Shown: piece after piece, positions 17,080 through 24,949 of the stretch | How the letters are laid out: the number at the start of each line of letters is the position of its first letter | Numbering within the stretch: the first letter of the stretch is position 1 | Made by a program: the position numbers and the translations under genes | Source: Clostridiales bacterium FE2011 | GTDB lineage: Bacteria > Bacillota > Clostridia > Christensenellales > Aristaeellaceae | Assembly: GCA_017569305.1 (NCBI GenBank) | Contig: CP069418.1 | Location: 248,001-312,000 of the forward strand | Direction: 5' to 3' | Length of the DNA: 64,000 nt | The notes under the pieces: generated by a model | Database searches by the model: none | What the model was told of the DNA's origin: nothing | Seen by the model: the letters and a program-made list of their open reading frames with translations, nothing else

Positions 17080-18270
17080 ATGCTTGCTTCTCTTCCCCCT
17101 CTCGGATGGAATTCCTGGAATACTTTTGGTGAGCATATCAGCGACGCACTGATCCGTGAAATGGCCGATTTTATGGTGGATCAGGGCTGGCTGGCTGCCG
17201 GTTATAACTATCTGGTCATCGATGACTGCTGGTCCCTCCGTGATCGGGATGAAAACGGCCTGCTTGTTCCTGATCCGGAGAAATTCCCTCATGGGATGAA
17301 GGATCTGGCGGATTATGTTCATAGCAAAGGGCTTAAATTCGGAATGTATTCCTGCGCAGGTGTCATGACCTGTGCCGGCTACCCTTCCAGCTATGATCAC
17401 GAATTCGTGGATGCGCAGACCTTTGCATCCTGGGGCGTGGACTTCCTGAAATACGATTTCTGCAATTTCCCGGAATCCGGGGACTGCCGCAACCGTTATC
17501 AGACCATGGCCATGGCGCTGAAAGCCTCCGGCCGGGATATTCTTTTCTCCGCCTGTAACTGGGGACGTCATGATCCCTGGAAATGGATGCGCAGCCGGGG
17601 TGCCCATATGTACCGTTCCACCGGGGATATCATGGATAATTATGTTTCTTTCACTGATATCTTCAAATCCCAGCTGGAAAACCTCTGCATGAGCGGTACA
17701 GACTGCTTCAATGATATGGACATGCTCACTGTGGGAATGTGCGGCAAAGGCAACGTCGGTTTTGGCAAGGTATGCACCTATGAAGAATACCGTATGCAGT
17801 TTGCCCTATGGTGCCTCTGCGGCGTCCCCCTGATGATGGGTGCGGATCTCCGTTCCCTGAAGCCGGAATACGTTGCGCTCATGCAGAATAAAGACCTTCT
17901 CCGGATTGACCAGGATGAAGAATGCCGGCCTCCCTTCCTGATCCGCCGCGGTTCTGTCATTACGTCCAATCCGGAGCCGAAGGAAGGTGAATTCCCCTGG
18001 CGTGAACTTCCGGATTCATCTTTCACTCTGTTCCGTCACCTGTCCGGAGGCGAATTTGCCCTCGCCTTCGTCAACCTTTCCGAAGCGGAAACCTGCATGC
18101 ATTGCGAACTCGTTGACCTGGGGCTGCCTGTTTCCTCCGGCTTCGCTCTGGAAGTCCGTGATGCCTTTACCGGAGAAGCTCTTGGCAGGAAGTCTGATTA
18201 CTTCAATCCCACAGTTCCCGGCCATGATATGAAGCTCTATCTTTGCTCCCTGGTGCCTGCCCGTGGCTGA
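17080..18270 (+). CDS. Alpha-galactosidase, glycoside hydrolase family 27
   Basis: A 396-residue cytosolic (no signal peptide) retaining glycosidase, likely acting on imported raffinose-type or galactomannan oligosaccharides. It opens PPLGWNSWNTFG, the GH27 signature. NYLVIDDCW, GLKFGMYSCAGVMTCAGYPSS, then WGVDFLKYDFCN (nucleophile Asp in KYD, about residue 127) and YRSTGDIMDNY (probable acid/base Asp) follow. A longer upstream reading frame would run through the promoter and heptamer array; ATG 17080 with ATGAGGTG upstream is the true start. The likely carbon-source control is described under the promoter entry. Confidence 0.93.
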   Translation: MLASLPPLGWNSWNTFGEHISDALIREMADFMVDQGWLAAGYNYLVIDDCWSLRDRDENGLLVPDPEKFPHGMKDLADYVHSKGLKFGMYSCAGVMTCAGYPSSYDHEFVDAQTFASWGVDFLKYDFCNFPESGDCRNRYQTMAMALKASGRDILFSACNWGRHDPWKWMRSRGAHMYRSTGDIMDNYVSFTDIFKSQLENLCMSGTDCFNDMDMLTVGMCGKGNVGFGKVCTYEEYRMQFALWCLCGVPLMMGADLRSLKPEYVALMQNKDLLRIDQDEECRPPFLIRRGSVITSNPEPKEGEFPWRELPDSSFTLFRHLSGGEFALAFVNLSEAETCMHCELVDLGLPVSSGFALEVRDAFTGEALGRKSDYFNPTVPGHDMKLYLCSLVPARG

Positions 18271-18466
18271 TCAGGATAGATGCGTTCGCTGCGGTGTCCT
18301 CCTGACAAAGGATGAAACAGCGCTGACCCGGAAACTGATTAACCGTGGTGCCACAGAATTCTTCTGTCTTTCCTGCCTTGCAGCCCATTTCCAGCTTTCC
18401 GAGGACATCCTTCGCAAAAAGATCGAAGAATTCAAAGCCATGGGCTGTACCCTGTTTAACCCCTGA
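18263..18466 (+). CDS. Small four-cysteine protein, possibly zinc-binding
   Basis: 67 residues. The N-terminal CVRCG (7-11) and FFCLSCLA (34-41) cysteine pairs could bind zinc. The C-terminal half (LSEDILRKKIEEFKAMGCTLF) is helical. Such short proteins occur widely in Clostridia without known function. The GTG start overlaps the end of the alpha-galactosidase by 8 bp, which implies translational coupling, although no good ribosome site is seen. A strong terminator follows. Confidence 0.7.
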   Translation: MADQDRCVRCGVLLTKDETALTRKLINRGATEFFCLSCLAAHFQLSEDILRKKIEEFKAMGCTLFNP

Positions 18467-18472
18467 AAAATC

Positions 18473-18513
18473 AAGGACGGTGAAGTGAAACTTCACCGTC
18501 CTTATATTTTTAA
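18473..18513 (+). terminator. Intrinsic terminator
   Basis: AAGGACGGTGAAG and CTTCACCGTCCTT form a 13-bp perfect stem with loop TGAAA, followed by ATATTTTT. Confidence 0.92.
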
Positions 18514-18546
18514 GTTTTAAGTTTTCAGTCTTAATTATTCATTGAG
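18512..18546 (+). repeat. Heptamer repeat array (5 units)
   Basis: Gapless units AAGTTTT (twice), CAGTCTT, AATTATT, CATTGAG. The stop codon of the minus-strand amidohydrolase (18535-18537) lies inside the array, so the array encodes the last residues of that protein. Confidence 0.85.
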
Positions 18547-19323
18547 AAGATTCTTTGCATTCAGGCAAAGAATCTTCTCATTTTCCTCCTCCGTCAGTCC
18601 CAGCCTGTGGAACCGTTCCAGTTCTTCTGAGGGAACCCACATCGGATAATCCGCACCGAAAAGCACCCGTTCCCTGCTGTGGCAGCGGATAATCCTCCGT
18701 GCTTCTTCCGGTTTCAGTGCGTAAAGGGAACTTGACGTGTCCACATAGACATTTTCATATCCAGTCAGCATGCTGCACGCGTCGTCCCATTCGCTCCATC
18801 CTCCCAGGTGGGCACAGACGCATACCAGTTTCGGAAATGCGTCCAGCACCTTTTTCATACGCCGGGGATTGGAGTATTGAAATCTTGGGTCACCGGTATG
18901 GATAATAATCGGCAGTTCACCCTCAATTGCTGCGAACATCTCCATAGCAGCCGGACTGTCCAGGGCAAACTTCTGCATATCCGGATGGATCTTCAGGCCT
19001 TTCAGCCCCATTCCCCTGATCTCCCGGATCAGGCCCGGAATATCTTCGCAGTCCGGATGAATGGCGCCGAACCCTGTCAGGCGGTCAGGATGCTGCTTTA
19101 CCGTGTCTGCGATAAAACGGTTTATGGATTCAACATAATGAGGTGTCAGTGCGACTGAATGGATACAGGCATGTTCGATCCCTGCCTCCTGTTCCTTTTC
19201 AAGCAATTGTCCGACAGTACCTTCCAGGCGCACCGGCATCTGATAGAACGCTCCGATACTGCCGGATGCTTTTCCTGCGATCGGATCAGGAAAAACATGC
19301 GCATGAATATCTGTTATCTGCAT
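18535..19323 (-). CDS. Amidohydrolase-2 family metal hydrolase
   Basis: A 262-residue TIM-barrel enzyme of the ACMSD-like amidohydrolase group. It starts MQITDIHAHVFPDP with the HxH metal site, has IHTGD near the middle (third metal histidine in IIIHTGDP), CVCAHLGGW, and the final metal aspartate in LFGADYPMW. These enzymes are decarboxylases or hydrolases of varied small molecules, and the substrate is not predictable here. It is the last gene of a minus-strand run and starts 26 bp after the TPR protein. Its last 13 codons contain a 15-bp perfect inverted repeat. Confidence 0.85.
   Translation of the reverse strand: MQITDIHAHVFPDPIAGKASGSIGAFYQMPVRLEGTVGQLLEKEQEAGIEHACIHSVALTPHYVESINRFIADTVKQHPDRLTGFGAIHPDCEDIPGLIREIRGMGLKGLKIHPDMQKFALDSPAAMEMFAAIEGELPIIIHTGDPRFQYSNPRRMKKVLDAFPKLVCVCAHLGGWSEWDDACSMLTGYENVYVDTSSSLYALKPEEARRIIRCHSRERVLFGADYPMWVPSEELERFHRLGLTEEENEKILCLNAKNLLNE
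18543..18580 (-). terminator. 15-bp perfect palindrome made by the last codons of the amidohydrolase
   Basis: Arms 18543-18557 and 18566-18580 are exact complements around an 8-nt loop. Both arms are coding (EKILCLNAKNLL). It is followed on the minus strand by the heptamer array rather than by a classic T tract. Confidence 0.65.
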
Positions 19324-19349
19324 CGTGTCCCGGGATTCCTTTCAATCCT

Positions 19350-21281
19350 TTATTTCGGAATATACCGGTACTCGATTTCCTTCACCGTACCGTTATCATT
19401 CAGATAGTATTTCAGCTGGTGCCACGTTCCGTCCACACGAATACGGTACCGGATGGAGTTTTCTTTTGCCAGGTACTTGCCGTCAGAAAGATTGTCCAGA
19501 TGATACAGTCCCCGGTTGCCGCTGGCGCTTGCCACCTGTCCCATATCCCTGAACTTGCCGATAACGTAGTCTTTCGGATCTCCAACACCCGTATCACGCG
19601 GCGCCTTGAACGTCGATTTATCATTGAAACGCAGTTCAACCAGGACCCAGGTCTTTTTATTCAGGTTCATCACCGCATATCCCCACGGATACTCGAATTT
19701 CCGGAGTGCCGTAGTGAATCCGCTGTTCTTCGGGGTTTCGATCTCAACTTCCTGTCCCTGTCCGTATTCAGCCTGGAATGCCTGCATAGTGGTCTTGTTC
19801 AGGTCCAGTCCGCTGACCTTTTCTTCAATATCCCACGCTGTAAGGGGATACGGCTTGACCTCAATTTTGTAGCTGACTTCCTGGACTTGCGATTCCTTGC
19901 CGTATTGGTTTACAGCGATAGCCTTGATTGTAACCTTATGTCCGGTGGGAAGCAGAACAGGTTCCCCGGTATACTCCGGGCTGTCCTCATTTGGGGTGGA
20001 TCCGTCAACGGTGTAATAAATCCTGATATCGTCGTCCTTCTCATTGTCCTTGCCGGGCCTGAGGGATACCTTCTTCCTGGTTTTGTAGGCGCCCGGTGCA
20101 AGTCCCACCTGGGGCATCTGGGGAGAAGGCATAATAATCTTGTAGGTTCCCTTGATCTCGTCCGATACCAGCTCGCCGTTTACAGCAACCGCCCGCAGGT
20201 TCCACGTTCCCTCGTCGAGCAGTTTTTTCTCCGTGAACAGTATGCCGTCCTGGGGAAGTTTTGCATGCTCCTCATCTTCAAAAGTATAATAAACGTCGTA
20301 TCCCTGGGTGGAGTACAGAGTCAGCAATACTTTTTTCTCTTTGAATCCGCCGACAGGATCCACAACCGGCACCTCCGGCAGCAGGTCCCTGCGCTGCGTC
20401 TGGAATGTGCTTTCACCTGTATTGTCATAGGCTTTTTTCATCAGGTCGCCTGCTGCAGCCAGCTTGCCGTCGTTCAGCAGGATCCGGATACGGTTGATAT
20501 ATGCTTCAGGCCGGGACGGAGTTCCTTCATAAATATACTCGTAAAGCTTTGCCGCGTCCTCTGTCCGTCCGGCTGCTTCATATGCGCTTCCCAGCATCAG
20601 CATGCCGTCCACGTCGACATGCTTTTCCAGTTCATCCTGCAGCATTGCCTTTTCAAAGCTTTCGATGGCGCCGTCAATGTCGCCGTTGTCCATCAGGTCT
20701 TCACCGACAGACCACAGGGCTGCAGAAGTTGCTTCCCTGCCCAGGCGGGCCATGACCTTCTGACCGCCCTCTGTCTTTTTAAGGAACAGCCAGCTTCCGC
20801 CGATAATCATAGCCAGAAGCACAACTCCGGCGATGGCAATCTTCATCCAGTTCACCATCTTCAGCCGTTTTCCGCCGCCTTGTTCAATCCATTCGGTATA
20901 GGCCCTGGCCTGTTCACGGATATCATCATTCTCGTCATATACGGTTCTGCGCCGTCTTTCAAAGACGACCTCTTCCCCGCCTTCTTCTCCGGCAATTTCC
21001 GATTCGGAGATCCTGTAGTCCGGGAAATTTTCCTCGTCCTCCCGTTCATCTTTCAGCGCAGGCATTTCCACCGTCGCCCGGCTTGCGCCGCTGCGGCGTC
21101 TTCTCTTGATCTCCATGGTCCTTTCGGCAGCCTCATGGATCGCCTGCCTGGCCCGTTTGCCCTGTCGGATGGCCTCCGCGCCGCTGTAAGGCGCGTCTGT
21201 GCCGGTGGTCAGGATTTCTCCGCATTCCGGGCAGACTGTCTCTTCCTTTTCCGCATAATATCCGCATCTGGGACACAGCAT
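19350..21281 (-). CDS. Zinc-ribbon membrane protein with TPR and chitobiase-C-like domains
   Basis: 643 residues. The N-terminal zinc ribbon (CPRCG ... CPECG, residues 3-19) is followed by a basic/acidic cytoplasmic linker, one membrane segment (MKIAIAGVVLLAMIIGGSWLFL, about 144-165) and TPR-like helices (MLMLGSAYEAAGRTEDAAKLYEYI). Two chitobiase/hexosaminidase C-terminal-type beta modules follow; the second is the clear YYTVDGSTPNEDSPEYTGEPV. The remaining C-terminal region looks beta-rich. The function is unknown. The plan of cytoplasmic zinc ribbon, one membrane pass and an extracytoplasmic beta-rich region matches the protein at 11.2 kb, so the two probably have related envelope jobs. Confidence 0.78.
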   Translation of the reverse strand: MLCPRCGYYAEKEETVCPECGEILTTGTDAPYSGAEAIRQGKRARQAIHEAAERTMEIKRRRRSGASRATVEMPALKDEREDEENFPDYRISESEIAGEEGGEEVVFERRRRTVYDENDDIREQARAYTEWIEQGGGKRLKMVNWMKIAIAGVVLLAMIIGGSWLFLKKTEGGQKVMARLGREATSAALWSVGEDLMDNGDIDGAIESFEKAMLQDELEKHVDVDGMLMLGSAYEAAGRTEDAAKLYEYIYEGTPSRPEAYINRIRILLNDGKLAAAGDLMKKAYDNTGESTFQTQRRDLLPEVPVVDPVGGFKEKKVLLTLYSTQGYDVYYTFEDEEHAKLPQDGILFTEKKLLDEGTWNLRAVAVNGELVSDEIKGTYKIIMPSPQMPQVGLAPGAYKTRKKVSLRPGKDNEKDDDIRIYYTVDGSTPNEDSPEYTGEPVLLPTGHKVTIKAIAVNQYGKESQVQEVSYKIEVKPYPLTAWDIEEKVSGLDLNKTTMQAFQAEYGQGQEVEIETPKNSGFTTALRKFEYPWGYAVMNLNKKTWVLVELRFNDKSTFKAPRDTGVGDPKDYVIGKFRDMGQVASASGNRGLYHLDNLSDGKYLAKENSIRYRIRVDGTWHQLKYYLNDNGTVKEIEYRYIPK

Positions 21282-21318
21282 CTCCGGCAGCCTCCTTTCA
21301 GGTCATAATGATTTACGG

Positions 21319-22155
21319 TCAATTCATGTCCAGATCCCGGAGTGCTTCATACTCAGGATCGTCGTCATAGGTACGCTCCGGGCATACGCCGCCCAGTTCC
21401 TCAATTGCGTTCCTGATTTCAATAAACGTCAGGTAAGGCAGTTTCTCTTCCTCTGCCGCCGCCATCAGTTCGGGCAGGGCTCGGTCGTCTCCCAGCTTCG
21501 CCAGGTATCCGGCAAAAAGGGCTCTGCGCTCTTTCCGTTCCTTGAAAAGCTTGATTGCCAGTTTATAAATCAGGTCATTTCCGGGGAAATGGGACAGCAC
21601 TTCCAACAGTGCTTCTTCTCCTGCCGCATTGGCTTTGGGAAGCTCCTGCAGAATGGGCTGAACCACACATTCTCCCATTGCTGTCAGGCTTTCCAGGGCA
21701 TTGTCTTTCAGCTCGTCTTTTCCTTCCCGGTCCAGCTGCCAGGTAATATACAGCATCTTCGGCAGGACGCTTTCCATCTCCCTCAGGAGATTGATGGCAA
21801 TCATCTTCGCTTCTTCAGTTGCTTCTTCGTCCTTCAGCAGTTCCAGCAGCCTTTTTTCACAGGGCCGGCCGACCGTGGTAATCTGCTCCATCAGCAGATC
21901 CGGAACCGGTGCTCCCTCTTCACAGTACTGTGCAAGCCAGTCCACCAGGACCTTCGGATCCTCAAACTGGGTAAAATAGGCACCCGGGGTAACATTGCCG
22001 AGCCACTTCGCCCTGGTATTCAGGAATGCCACATAAATCCTGGGCATATCCTCTTCCATATCGTCAAAAGTTTCATACTGATCCTGATGACTCTTCATCC
22101 AGTCAGACATGAAATCAGCAAATCGTTCATCAAAGTTGATAATCGGCATTTTCAT
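21319..22155 (-). CDS. HEAT-repeat-like protein of unknown function
   Basis: 278 residues, acidic and almost all helical. Tandem helix pairs such as EEAKMIAINLLREMESVLPK, NALESLTAMGECVVQPILQELP and EALLEVLSHFPGNDLI resemble HEAT/armadillo repeats. There is no signal peptide or membrane segment. It starts inside the end of hslO (4-bp ATGA overlap, GGAGG 7 nt upstream) and is therefore coupled to the redox chaperone. A protein-binding role is likely, but the partner cannot be inferred. Confidence 0.7.
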   Translation of the reverse strand: MKMPIINFDERFADFMSDWMKSHQDQYETFDDMEEDMPRIYVAFLNTRAKWLGNVTPGAYFTQFEDPKVLVDWLAQYCEEGAPVPDLLMEQITTVGRPCEKRLLELLKDEEATEEAKMIAINLLREMESVLPKMLYITWQLDREGKDELKDNALESLTAMGECVVQPILQELPKANAAGEEALLEVLSHFPGNDLIYKLAIKLFKERKERRALFAGYLAKLGDDRALPELMAAAEEEKLPYLTFIEIRNAIEELGGVCPERTYDDDPEYEALRDLDMN

Positions 22156-23024
22156 TTTTTTGCCTCCTTCAGCATAGCCTTCAGCTGTTCAGTCGTGAAG
22201 AAATACTTCCCGTGACAGAAATGGCAGACCAGCTCGGCTCCTTCATCATCGTCGATCAGGGACTGCAGATCCTTGGCGCCCATGGAAATCAGGGCCTTCT
22301 CCATCCGCTCCCTGCTGCATGTGCAGGTATAGGAGATCGGCGTTCTCTCCAGGATCTTCGGTTCCATACCCCGGAACCAGTCCTCACAAAGCTGCTCAAT
22401 CGGGGCGAAAGTCATTTCCCGGCTGATGTCCGCGAACATGGGGCTTCTCAGCTCCAGCTGGTCAATGATCTCGTCAGGGCATCCCGGCAGGGGCTGTATC
22501 AGCAGGCCGCCGGCCTTCAGCACGGTTTCACCGCTGACAAGCACGCCCAGTGCCACCAGGGAAGGCTGCTGTTCTGATACCGTAAAATACTGGGCAAAGT
22601 CCATGGCGATTTCTCCGCTCACCAGTTCGCTCTGTCCGATATAGTTTTTCCGCAGCGCAAGATCCTTGATCACGCTCATCCGTCCGTGATGTCCGACGGC
22701 GCCGCCGACGTCCAGCTTGCCGTCCTCCCGCAGCGGAAGTTCCACTTGCGGATTGTCAGCACAGGCACGGATTTTTCCATGGTCCGCTACAGCCACCAGC
22801 GTGCCCATCGGTCCGTCGCCCTTGATCGTGACAGTAACGTTCTCCTCTTCCCCCTTCATCATGATTCCCAGCATCGCTGTTCCGGTCATCAGCCGGCCCA
22901 GTGCCGCTGTACACACAGGGGTTGTCGCGTGAATATCTGCGCAGCGCTGTACGGTCTCTGTGGTTTCACAGAGCATCACCCGCACCTGTCCGTTGCACAG
23001 GTCAATTTGCAGCATCTCGTCCAT
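22152..23024 (-). CDS. hslO: Hsp33 redox-regulated chaperonin
   Basis: A 290-residue cytosolic holdase that becomes active when its zinc-bound cysteines are oxidised. The four cysteines are present near the C-terminus as CTCSRERM and CHFCHGKYFF. N-terminal features (DIHATTPVCTAALGRLMTGTAMLG) are typical. A longer reading frame would start at 23051, but ATG 23024 follows AGAGG with 6-nt spacing and gives the family N-terminus MDEMLQIDLCNGQVR. The heptamer array 23049-23076 lies just upstream. Confidence 0.94.
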   Translation of the reverse strand: MDEMLQIDLCNGQVRVMLCETTETVQRCADIHATTPVCTAALGRLMTGTAMLGIMMKGEEENVTVTIKGDGPMGTLVAVADHGKIRACADNPQVELPLREDGKLDVGGAVGHHGRMSVIKDLALRKNYIGQSELVSGEIAMDFAQYFTVSEQQPSLVALGVLVSGETVLKAGGLLIQPLPGCPDEIIDQLELRSPMFADISREMTFAPIEQLCEDWFRGMEPKILERTPISYTCTCSRERMEKALISMGAKDLQSLIDDDEGAELVCHFCHGKYFFTTEQLKAMLKEAKK

Positions 23025-23048
23025 AATATTCCTCTTCTCAGTAACCAT

Positions 23049-23076
23049 CATTATTCATTATTAATTGTTAATTGCT
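23049..23076 (+). repeat. Heptamer repeat array (4 units)
   Basis: CATTATT (twice), AATTGTT and AATTGCT without gaps, between hslO and the methyltransferase gene. Confidence 0.75.
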
Positions 23077-23087
23077 TCCACGCAATG

Positions 23088-23120
23088 CTGTGAAGTATGC
23101 CAAAGGCATTTACTTCACAG
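23088..23120 (-). terminator. Palindrome spanning the methyltransferase stop codon
   Basis: CTGTGAAGTA (23088-23097) and TACTTCACAG (23111-23120) are exact complements. An inner TGCC/GGCA pair closes the AAA loop, with a 2-nt bulge. The right arm is the last codons (PVK, stop) of the methyltransferase. Confidence 0.6.
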
Positions 23121-23856
23121 GATTCGTGGCAGCTATGTGCCATCTCTCATCCTGTTCCTTGGCGGCATTCAGCGATCCGTTGGAATACATGCACACAGCC
23201 CGGAATCCGGCCTTCCAGAGCACTTCCTTCAGGGTATCCATGCTCCAGGCCTTCTGCGTCTGGTGCTCTTCCATCCTGCGGTATCTGCCGTCGTTTTCCC
23301 GCACAAAAAAGCACAAATCCAGGTTAACCGTCTGTGATCTTTCGTGCCAGGTGTTCTGCCACAGATAGGTTACGTCGTCCCGGTCTTCATACATCAGCCC
23401 GGAACACAGGATGTTCTTCAGTTTGTAAGGGGTGGATACATCAAAAATCAATGCTCCGCCCGGCAGAATGGATCTTTTGGCCGCCCGGAAGAATCCCAGC
23501 AGGTCTTCCTCCGTCAGCAGGTAATTCACTCCGTCACAGGTAGCCAGCACCGCGTCCACAGGCTTATGGAGATTCAGGCTCCTCATATCCTGCTGCACAA
23601 ATGGTATCGCGATTCCGTTTTTCCGGGCTTTCTGGGCCGCCTGCCACAGCATTTCCCGGCTTATGTCCACGCCTGTCATCTGAAAGCCGCGCTTCTGCAG
23701 CGGCAGGGTCAGGCTTCCGGTTCCGCAGGCGCATTCACATATCTTGCCGCTGCGTATTCCGTAAATCGAAAGCAGGCGGGCATAGTGGTCCGCCCAGCCT
23801 TCGTAATTGACGTCATCCATCAATTCGTCATATAGTTCTGCAAATCCCTGGTACAT
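23110..23856 (-). CDS. Class I SAM-dependent methyltransferase
   Basis: A 248-residue Rossmann-type methyltransferase. It has MYQGFAELYDELMDDVNYEGWADHY, SAM motif I as CECACGTGSLTLPL, and post-I acidic MTGVDISREML. VDAVLATCDGVNYLL (motif IV) and FDVSTPYKLKN follow. The family is widespread in Firmicutes and the substrate is unknown. It starts 2 bp after the YesL-like gene stop, so the two are cotranscribed. Confidence 0.88.
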   Translation of the reverse strand: MYQGFAELYDELMDDVNYEGWADHYARLLSIYGIRSGKICECACGTGSLTLPLQKRGFQMTGVDISREMLWQAAQKARKNGIAIPFVQQDMRSLNLHKPVDAVLATCDGVNYLLTEEDLLGFFRAAKRSILPGGALIFDVSTPYKLKNILCSGLMYEDRDDVTYLWQNTWHERSQTVNLDLCFFVRENDGRYRRMEEHQTQKAWSMDTLKEVLWKAGFRAVCMYSNGSLNAAKEQDERWHIAATNPVK

Positions 23857-23858
23857 GA

Positions 23859-24896
23859 TCAGTTATCCGTTTCCCCTTCCGCGGCTTCATCTTCTTCGTC
23901 TTCGTCATCTTCCGGCTTGTAGATGCCCTGGTTGACCTTAGCACCCTCAATCCGCGGATTGATGTACTTGTCAAACACCGCGTTGGTATAGCTGGCGGTA
24001 ATAAAGCGGCTGATGGAGAAACCGATCAGGGCATAATAGGCAAACAGGATCATCATGCCGATCATCGGATTCCAGAACCAGATCAGCAGTCCGCCGATCA
24101 GGGCAGGAACGCAATGCAGCAGCCGGATTGCGACGCTCATGGGAAGACGGGCCACACCAAGCAGCAGGCCGTTCCGGATAACGTCCTTTGTCTTCAGTTC
24201 ATAGGTGACCACCAGCGGATGCATATAGGTAATGCTGATGGACCAGATGATTCCAACCAGGACAACAAGCACCTGCGGAACCATCATAATCATATTGTTC
24301 TGAGCCAGCTGTCCGTAAAAGCGCCATCCGACATAAGCTGCTGTCGGCAGGATGGAAGTAATCAGAGACAACACCAGGGACTGTTTCCAGTTTGCTTTGA
24401 CCGCGTCCTTGAAATCTGTCCAGATAAACGCATGCTCATCCCGCGCCCAGTTCCGGGTGATATAGCTCAGTCCTGCTGTAAACGGCCCGGTAATGGCAAT
24501 ACAGGGAATCAGCAGGAGCAGCATACGGAACACCGTACCGTCCAGCATATCCCCGAGATTGACGTCAGCGTTCTTGAGTTCATTAAACTGCTCTTCCGTA
24601 ATGCTGACTTCCTGTTCGTTCTGGGTCACCTGTTCAACAAAGCCTGCATAATCGTTCTGTTCAACCAGCATCAGGTTGCTGGTGGTGGACAGGATATTGG
24701 TAAAGGAAAACATGATCACCAGCATCGCCGGCAGAAAGATGAGCATATACAGAAGATTAATCCTGCACAATGCGCTCAGCCGTGTTTTGAGTGTGTCCCT
24801 GAACAGCTGGCGCCTGTTCTGAGGCAGATCTTCTTTCCGGAAATCGCCTTTTCCGCTCTTCCCGTAATAGTAGTTGTTCATCATTCTACCAAACAT
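23859..24896 (-). CDS. YesL/DUF624-like multi-spanning membrane protein
   Basis: 345 residues with about six membrane helices. The first is INLLYMLIFLPAMLVIMFSF (about 46-65). An extracellular loop of about 45 residues follows, then GPFTAGLSYITRNWARDEHAFIW-type YesL sequence and further helices to about residue 300. The C-terminus is strongly acidic (DEDEEDEAAEGE). The role of the family is not established. It is preceded by pgcA (53 bp) and followed by the methyltransferase (2 bp). Confidence 0.75.
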   Translation of the reverse strand: MFGRMMNNYYYGKSGKGDFRKEDLPQNRRQLFRDTLKTRLSALCRINLLYMLIFLPAMLVIMFSFTNILSTTSNLMLVEQNDYAGFVEQVTQNEQEVSITEEQFNELKNADVNLGDMLDGTVFRMLLLLIPCIAITGPFTAGLSYITRNWARDEHAFIWTDFKDAVKANWKQSLVLSLITSILPTAAYVGWRFYGQLAQNNMIMMVPQVLVVLVGIIWSISITYMHPLVVTYELKTKDVIRNGLLLGVARLPMSVAIRLLHCVPALIGGLLIWFWNPMIGMMILFAYYALIGFSISRFITASYTNAVFDKYINPRIEGAKVNQGIYKPEDDEDEEDEAAEGETDN

Positions 24897-24949
24897 GTCT
24901 TTCTATCTCCCTTGCAATCTGTAGATACTGGATTTCTTTTGCTTATGGA

